The position numbers and the translations under genes are program-made. Positions 59,572 to 64,000 of a DNA stretch of 64,000 bases are shown here, one piece after another. The notes under the pieces are model-generated. The model made no database searches, was not told the DNA's origin, and saw only the letters and a program-made list of their open reading frames with translations. This DNA is from Corynebacterium sp. p3-SID1056 (GTDB taxonomy: Bacteria; Actinomycetota; Actinomycetes; Mycobacteriales; Mycobacteriaceae): the NCBI RefSeq assembly GCF_025152525.1, contig NZ_JALXXL010000007.1, positions 62,001 to 126,000 on the forward strand, in the 5' to 3' direction. How positions within the stretch are numbered: position 1 is the first letter of the stretch; each line of letters begins with the position of its first letter.

Positions 59572-60459
59572 CTAAGCATCGAGCTCCTGAGACAGCAGGC
59601 GGACCACACGGCTGGCGACGTCGACTCCGGTGGCCTCGGAAAGCGAGGCAAACTGCGCATTTGAGTTCACCTCGCCAACGAGTGGGCGCTGCGCGTCGAG
59701 GAAGTCCACGGCGCCCACGTGCAGGCCGAGAGCGCCCATGGCCGCCCGCGCCGTGTCCACGTACTCGGCCGGAGGATCCCATGGCTCAGCGCGCCCTCCT
59801 CCCGTGATGTTCGCCCGAAAATCCCCATCAGCTCCGAAACGGCGCATCGCAGCGACGGGCTCGCGCCCCACCATGTAAATGCGTGCATCGCGGCCGTGGG
59901 AGCGCGCAATGTACTCCTCGACGATGACCGGGGCAGGATACGCGGCGTGAAGAAACGCGATCAGCTCTTCGCGGCCACGTACCAACTCCATGCCTTGCCC
60001 CCACGACCCAACTGCTCGTTTGGCCACCGCCGGATAACCGAGTTCATTTTCGACAGCCCCCACGAACGCGCTCGCCGCCCACTCTTCGGGCCCCAGGTTG
60101 CGGTAGGCCAGCGGCGCAGTACAAGTCTGTGGGTGCGCAATGCCAGCGGCACTGAGCACGGCGTGCGTGTAGGCCTTGTTATCGCACGCGGCAATCGCAG
60201 CCGCAGAGTTGATGGTGCGCACTCCGGCTGCTTCGAGCTGGGCGACGGCGGCCACGTCTTTGTCCATGATCAATGCGACCCGCGGCAAATCCATCCCGCA
60301 CGTGTGCAGGTCCGCCAGCGCTTCGTCGGTGCTCACCCGCTCCAGCTGCACCCCGATCCGCGACGCCGCGCGGATCAGCTCCGCAAACTGCCACTCAAAC
60401 TTGTCCCAGTGCAGCCACCGATTCGTCACTAACCACGCGTGCGGTGCAAGCTTAACCAT
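59572..60459 (-). CDS. ATP-grasp ligase, RimK family
   Basis: 295 residues from ATG 60459, overlapping the folC stop by eight bases. ATP-grasp features: YPAVAKRAVGSWGQGMELV (ATP-binding lysine and glycine loop), VIVEEYIARSHGRDARIYMV, and VDFLDAQRPLVGEVNSNAQF with metal ligands. RimK relatives attach amino acids (often glutamate) to a carboxylate acceptor. Coupling to folC suggests, but does not show, a role in an amino-acid-conjugating reaction. The last strands before the C-terminus are typical. Confidence 0.83.
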   Translation of the reverse strand: MVKLAPHAWLVTNRWLHWDKFEWQFAELIRAASRIGVQLERVSTDEALADLHTCGMDLPRVALIMDKDVAAVAQLEAAGVRTINSAAAIAACDNKAYTHAVLSAAGIAHPQTCTAPLAYRNLGPEEWAASAFVGAVENELGYPAVAKRAVGSWGQGMELVRGREELIAFLHAAYPAPVIVEEYIARSHGRDARIYMVGREPVAAMRRFGADGDFRANITGGGRAEPWDPPAEYVDTARAAMGALGLHVGAVDFLDAQRPLVGEVNSNAQFASLSEATGVDVASRVVRLLSQELDA

Positions 60460-62080
60460 TGCCGTCTTGCGTGTCGGCGGTGAGGAAGGCCCGTGCATCG
60501 CCGGCGGTGGCGACTGAACCGGTGATCAGCACGCCCATGCCATCTTCGTCAGCATCCTCGGCAACTTCGCGAGCCAGTGCAATAGCCGCAGGCAGGTGCG
60601 CCTCAACCCGGACCCGGTCGTCGCCGAATATCCCATACGCGATTTCGGCAAGCTCGTAGGCATCCATCGCGCGCGGCGATGAGTTCTGGGTAATCACAAC
60701 TTCGCGGAGCTCTGGCTCGAGAGCTGCGAGCATTGCCGCCGCGTCTTTGTCGGTAAAGATCGACACGACGCCAACCAAGCCTGCGTAATTGAAATCGCGA
60801 CGAAGCGCTGCGGCAAGGGTGCGCGCGCCGTGGGGGTTATGCGCGGCGTCGACAAGCAGCACGGGTGCGGTGCCAAACCTTTCGATGCGGCCCGGGACGC
60901 GCACGCGGGCGAATCCCTCACGCACCGCATCGAGGTCGAGCGGGTGGTCCCGAGTGACGCCAAACAATGCCTCAACCGACGCCAACGCAAGCGAGGCATT
61001 TGCCGCCTGGTGCGCACCGGCAAGCGGGAGAAACACCTCGGTGTAGTCGCCGCCGAGGCCGCGCAGCTGGAGCTGCTGCCCGCCAACGGCCACCGTGGAC
61101 TTTGCGACGCCGAACTCGCTCTCGGCGCGCGCGACGATCGCGTCTGCTTCCACGGCGCGTTCCAGAATTGCGCGCATCGCATCGGGATCCTGCTCAGCCA
61201 CGACAGCGATGTTTTCTGCTGGTCCGATCCCGTCGGTGTCGCGGGCTTTGATGATGCCGGCCTTCTGCGCCGCGATTTCCGGCAACGTTTCGCCGAGGAA
61301 ACCCTGGTGGTCGAGCCCGATCGGGGTAATGACCGCGACGTCGGCGTCGGCCACGTTCGTCGCGTCCCACGTGCCGCCCATGCCGACTTCGACCACGGCC
61401 ACGTCAACCGGGGCGTCGGCGAAAGCGACGTACGCCATCGCAACAAGCACCTCGAAGCGGCTCAGCGGCGTTGGAAACTTCGCGTCGACCATGTGCAGGT
61501 AGGGCACGAGCTCGTCGTAAAACTCCGCGAGCCGCCCCGGCGCCATTTCCGCACCGTCGATCTCGATGGTCTCGGTCACGCGCGTCAGCTCGGGGCTGGT
61601 AAACAGTCCTACGCGGTGTCCAAGCGCGCGCAGCAGCGAGGCAATCATCCGCGAGGTGGACGTCTTCCCGTTCGTTCCGGCAACCTGGATGACTTTCAGC
61701 GTGCGCTCGGGCGAGCCAAGCAGATCCAGCAGCATGGAGATTCGCTCCAGACTCGGATTTGGGTCGCTCGCCCCAGCGCGCGTATCGAGCTCGGTGGTGA
61801 GCCGCTGCAACGCAGCGTGATCGATCGGCTCATCGCTGGGGCTCGCTTGCTCCTCGTCCGCGAGCTCACCGACGCGTACACCGACGAGGTCGGCAAGCTG
61901 CGCGAGCTCGCCTTCCTCCGGTGCAGTGTGCCCCTGCTCTGAAGCTGCGCCTTCGCCACCGAGGTTGAGCGTGATGCCGCTCTCCGTCATAGAAAGGCGC
62001 CCGAACTCGGTGTTGCGCTCTGGGTGCAACTCGCCGTGAGGGCCGTTCTCGCGAGGTGTGTCCTTGCCCTGCTCTGTCAT
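60452..62080 (-). CDS. folC: Folylpolyglutamate synthase / dihydrofolate synthase
   Basis: 542 residues. The P-loop VAGTNGKTSTS, LFTSPEL, VEVGMGGTWDATN and DHQGFLG are diagnostic of FolC. About 85 residues precede the usual start region; they are acidic and disordered-looking, longer than in E. coli. ATG 62080 lies nine bases after valS. It adds glutamates to folate. Confidence 0.94.
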   Translation of the reverse strand: MTEQGKDTPRENGPHGELHPERNTEFGRLSMTESGITLNLGGEGAASEQGHTAPEEGELAQLADLVGVRVGELADEEQASPSDEPIDHAALQRLTTELDTRAGASDPNPSLERISMLLDLLGSPERTLKVIQVAGTNGKTSTSRMIASLLRALGHRVGLFTSPELTRVTETIEIDGAEMAPGRLAEFYDELVPYLHMVDAKFPTPLSRFEVLVAMAYVAFADAPVDVAVVEVGMGGTWDATNVADADVAVITPIGLDHQGFLGETLPEIAAQKAGIIKARDTDGIGPAENIAVVAEQDPDAMRAILERAVEADAIVARAESEFGVAKSTVAVGGQQLQLRGLGGDYTEVFLPLAGAHQAANASLALASVEALFGVTRDHPLDLDAVREGFARVRVPGRIERFGTAPVLLVDAAHNPHGARTLAAALRRDFNYAGLVGVVSIFTDKDAAAMLAALEPELREVVITQNSSPRAMDAYELAEIAYGIFGDDRVRVEAHLPAAIALAREVAEDADEDGMGVLITGSVATAGDARAFLTADTQDGNG

Positions 62081-62089
62081 CGATACGCC

Positions 62090-64000
62090 CTACTTCTGCG
62101 GCAGTGCTTCAAGGCGGGCGGTGACGCGCTCGAACTCTTCCTGCGCGATCTTCTGACGCACCTTGATTTTTTCCACAACCGGTGCCGGCGCATTCGCCAG
62201 GAACTGCTCGTTCGCCAGCTTGGCACCGGTGGTATCCAGCTCCTTCTGCGCGGCGGCGAGCTCTTTTTCCAGGCGCTTCCGCTCGGCGGCAACGTCGACA
62301 GTGCCGGAAGTATCCAGCGCGACGTCGAGGTTCGCCTTGCTCAGTCGCATCTCAATGCTTGCCGACGCCGCGAAGTCCTCTGCCGGTGCCTCCACCCGCG
62401 CAATCTGGCGCACCATGCCTTCCTGCGCGCTCAAGTCAGCCGAGGCGAAGTCCAGCTTCGCGGGCACCTTCTGCGAGGGCTTCACGCCCTGATCAGCGCG
62501 GAAGCGACGCAGCTCAGTAATGAGCTTGATGGAGTCTTCGATGCGCCGACGCGCATCCATATCGGTTGCTTCGCCACCGTTGGTGTCTGCTGCGGTCGGC
62601 CACGCCGCAGTCGTCACCGTTTCTTCGCTAGTCAGTGCGGTCCAAAGCACCTCGGTGATGAACGGCATCGTGGGGTGCAAAAGGCGCAGCAACACATCGA
62701 GGACGCGCCCCAGCACGATCTGCGTGTTGCGGCCGCGCTCCTTGTCTTCCGCTGACGCGTCAGCGTCAGTGCGCGGGATCTGCGTCTTCGCGATCTCGAG
62801 GTACCAATCGCACAGTTCATCCCAGGCGAAGTGGTAGATCGCCTCGTTGGCCTTGGCGAACTGGTAGTCATCCAGGTACGCGTCCACGCGTGCGCGGAGC
62901 TCTTCGGCGCGGTCGAGGATCCAGCGGTCCGCGTCGGTCAGCGCGTCGCGCTCCGGCAGCGCGCCCACGGCAGCGCCATTCATCAGCGCGAACTTCGTCG
63001 CGTTGTAGAGCTTGGTGGCAAAGTTACGCGCCGCTACAGCGTGATCATCGCCGATCGGCAAATCCACACCCGGGTTCGCCCCGCGCGCCAGGGCGAAGCG
63101 CAGCGCATCCGCGCCGAAACGCTCGACCCAATCCATCGGGTCAATGCCGTTGCCCAGGGACTTGGACATCTTACGGCCCTTCTCGTCGCGCACCAGGCCG
63201 TGCAGGTACAGGTCCGTGAAGGGAATCTGCGGGCGGCCGTCGTTACCGGCGCCGAGCACCTCGGGGGTGGTCTCGCCCGCAAACGTGCCGAACATCATCA
63301 TGCGCGCCACCCAGAAGAACAAGATGTCGTAGGCGGTCACCAGCACCGAGGTCGGGTAGAACTTCTCAAGCTCAGGTGTCTTCTCCGGCCAGCCCATCGT
63401 AGAAAACGGCCACAGGGCGGAGGAGAACCACGTGTCCAGCACGTCCGGATCCTGCTCGTAGCCTGCCGGCGGCTCTTCGTCCGGGCCGACGCACACCACG
63501 TCTCGCTGGCCGTTTTCGTCCTCCGGCCCGTACCAGATCGGGATGCGGTGGCCCCACCACAGCTGCCGCGAGATGGTCCAATCGTGCATGTTGTCCACCC
63601 AGTCGAAGTAGCGCTTCTCCATCGACTCGGGGTGGATCTTCGTATCGCCGTTGCGCACCGCGTCGCCCGACATCTGGGCGAGCTTGTCCACCTTGACAAA
63701 CCACTGCAGGGACAGGCGCGGCTCAATCGGCTCTCCGGAGCGCTCCGAGTGCCCCACCGAGTGCACGTACGGGCGGACTTCCTTCACAATGCGCCCCTGT
63801 TCAGCCAGCGCTTCGCGCACAGCGACGCGCGCCTCTTCCCGGCTCATCCCGTCGAAGCGAGTCCCCGTGTTCGCGATGCGGCCCTGCTCGTCCATGATGA
63901 TGGGCATGTCCAGGTCGTGGCGCAGGCCCATCTCGTAGTCGTTCGGGTCGTGCGCCGGGGTAATCTTCACCGCGCCGGTGCCCAGCTCCATATCGACGTA
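62090..64000 (-). CDS. valS: Valine--tRNA ligase (partial, N-terminus beyond window)
   Basis: About 636 C-terminal residues are visible, starting within the editing domain ([15 protein letters not shown]). KMSKSLGNG, the second class I signature, lies near visible residue 280. The C-terminal coiled-coil arm ([20 protein letters not shown]) identifies ValS. The remaining 5' part, including the HIGH motif, is outside. It is followed by folC. Confidence 0.97.
   Translation of the reverse strand, partial: YVDMELGTGAVKITPAHDPNDYEMGLRHDLDMPIIMDEQGRIANTGTRFDGMSREEARVAVREALAEQGRIVKEVRPYVHSVGHSERSGEPIEPRLSLQWFVKVDKLAQMSGDAVRNGDTKIHPESMEKRYFDWVDNMHDWTISRQLWWGHRIPIWYGPEDENGQRDVVCVGPDEEPPAGYEQDPDVLDTWFSSALWPFSTMGWPEKTPELEKFYPTSVLVTAYDILFFWVARMMMFGTFAGETTPEVLGAGNDGRPQIPFTDLYLHGLVRDEKGRKMSKSLGNGIDPMDWVERFGADALRFALARGANPGVDLPIGDDHAVAARNFATKLYNATKFALMNGAAVGALPERDALTDADRWILDRAEELRARVDAYLDDYQFAKANEAIYHFAWDELCDWYLEIAKTQIPRTDADASAEDKERGRNTQIVLGRVLDVLLRLLHPTMPFITEVLWTALTSEETVTTAAWPTAADTNGGEATDMDARRRIEDSIKLITELRRFRADQGVKPSQKVPAKLDFASADLSAQEGMVRQIARVEAPAEDFAASASIEMRLSKANLDVALDTSGTVDVAAERKRLEKELAAAQKELDTTGAKLANEQFLANAPAPVVEKIKVRQKIAQEEFERVTARLEALPQK

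Overview
The window is ordinary high-GC chromosome from a Corynebacterium. Three things point there: the gene order valS-folC-DUF4233-ndk-rne-rplU-rpmA-obg-proB-unkdh-proA-nadD-rsfS-gpgP-degV-comEA-comEC-holA-rpsT-lepA, the aecD/brnQ/luciferase-like neighbourhood, and envelope-type genes (cutinase-like protein, TreS and maltokinase). I find no rRNA, tRNA, CRISPR array, prophage or intact insertion sequence. Two genes run off the ends: hrcA at the left and valS at the right.

Layout. 1-11 kb: hrcA, hemW, a hypothetical gene and fadD on the minus strand, then malQ, two tiny membrane-protein genes, an M3 oligopeptidase, a carboxylesterase, idi and a lipoprotein. 11-26 kb is a long co-directional plus-strand block: ABC exporter, aecD, treS, mak, brnQ, a flavin monooxygenase-like gene, a GntR regulator, a dipeptide-type ABC importer and ribokinase, the last genes joined by ATGA overlaps. 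26-30 kb: a 45-codon leaderless gene, a proline-iminopeptidase-like hydrolase, and two CPBP membrane proteases, the first fused in frame to a hexose-phosphate mutarotase-like domain. 30-38 kb: lepA, a PemK/MazF-like gene, rpsT with a clear terminator, a secreted esterase, LysE, an ankyrin protein, holA, comEC and comEA. 38-47 kb: degV, gpgP, rsfS, nadD, cutinase, proA, unkdh, proB and obg. 47-52 kb: an insertion between obg and rpmA. 52-64 kb: rplU, rne, tetR, ndk, an AMP-forming ligase, DUF4233, an ATP-grasp gene, folC and valS.

Most unusual signals. (1) The 13-mer GGCGTCGATAAGC occurs nine times exactly, with near-copies, in unrelated genes and one intergenic gap; in three genes it forces the rare Ile codon ATA. 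It looks like a selected genome-wide DNA motif. (2) The rpmA-obg junction carries a roughly 1,100-residue protein made of two beta-helix-like halves plus two CbxX/SpoVK-type AAA+ domains. Beside it is a leaderless gene resembling corynebacterial HNH nucleases that stops just before the expected HNH motif, inside the rpmA terminator. (3) The CPBP protease/mutarotase fusion has a strong internal ribosome-binding site at the domain boundary. (4) Several genes have a -10 box placed so that transcription should begin at the start codon.
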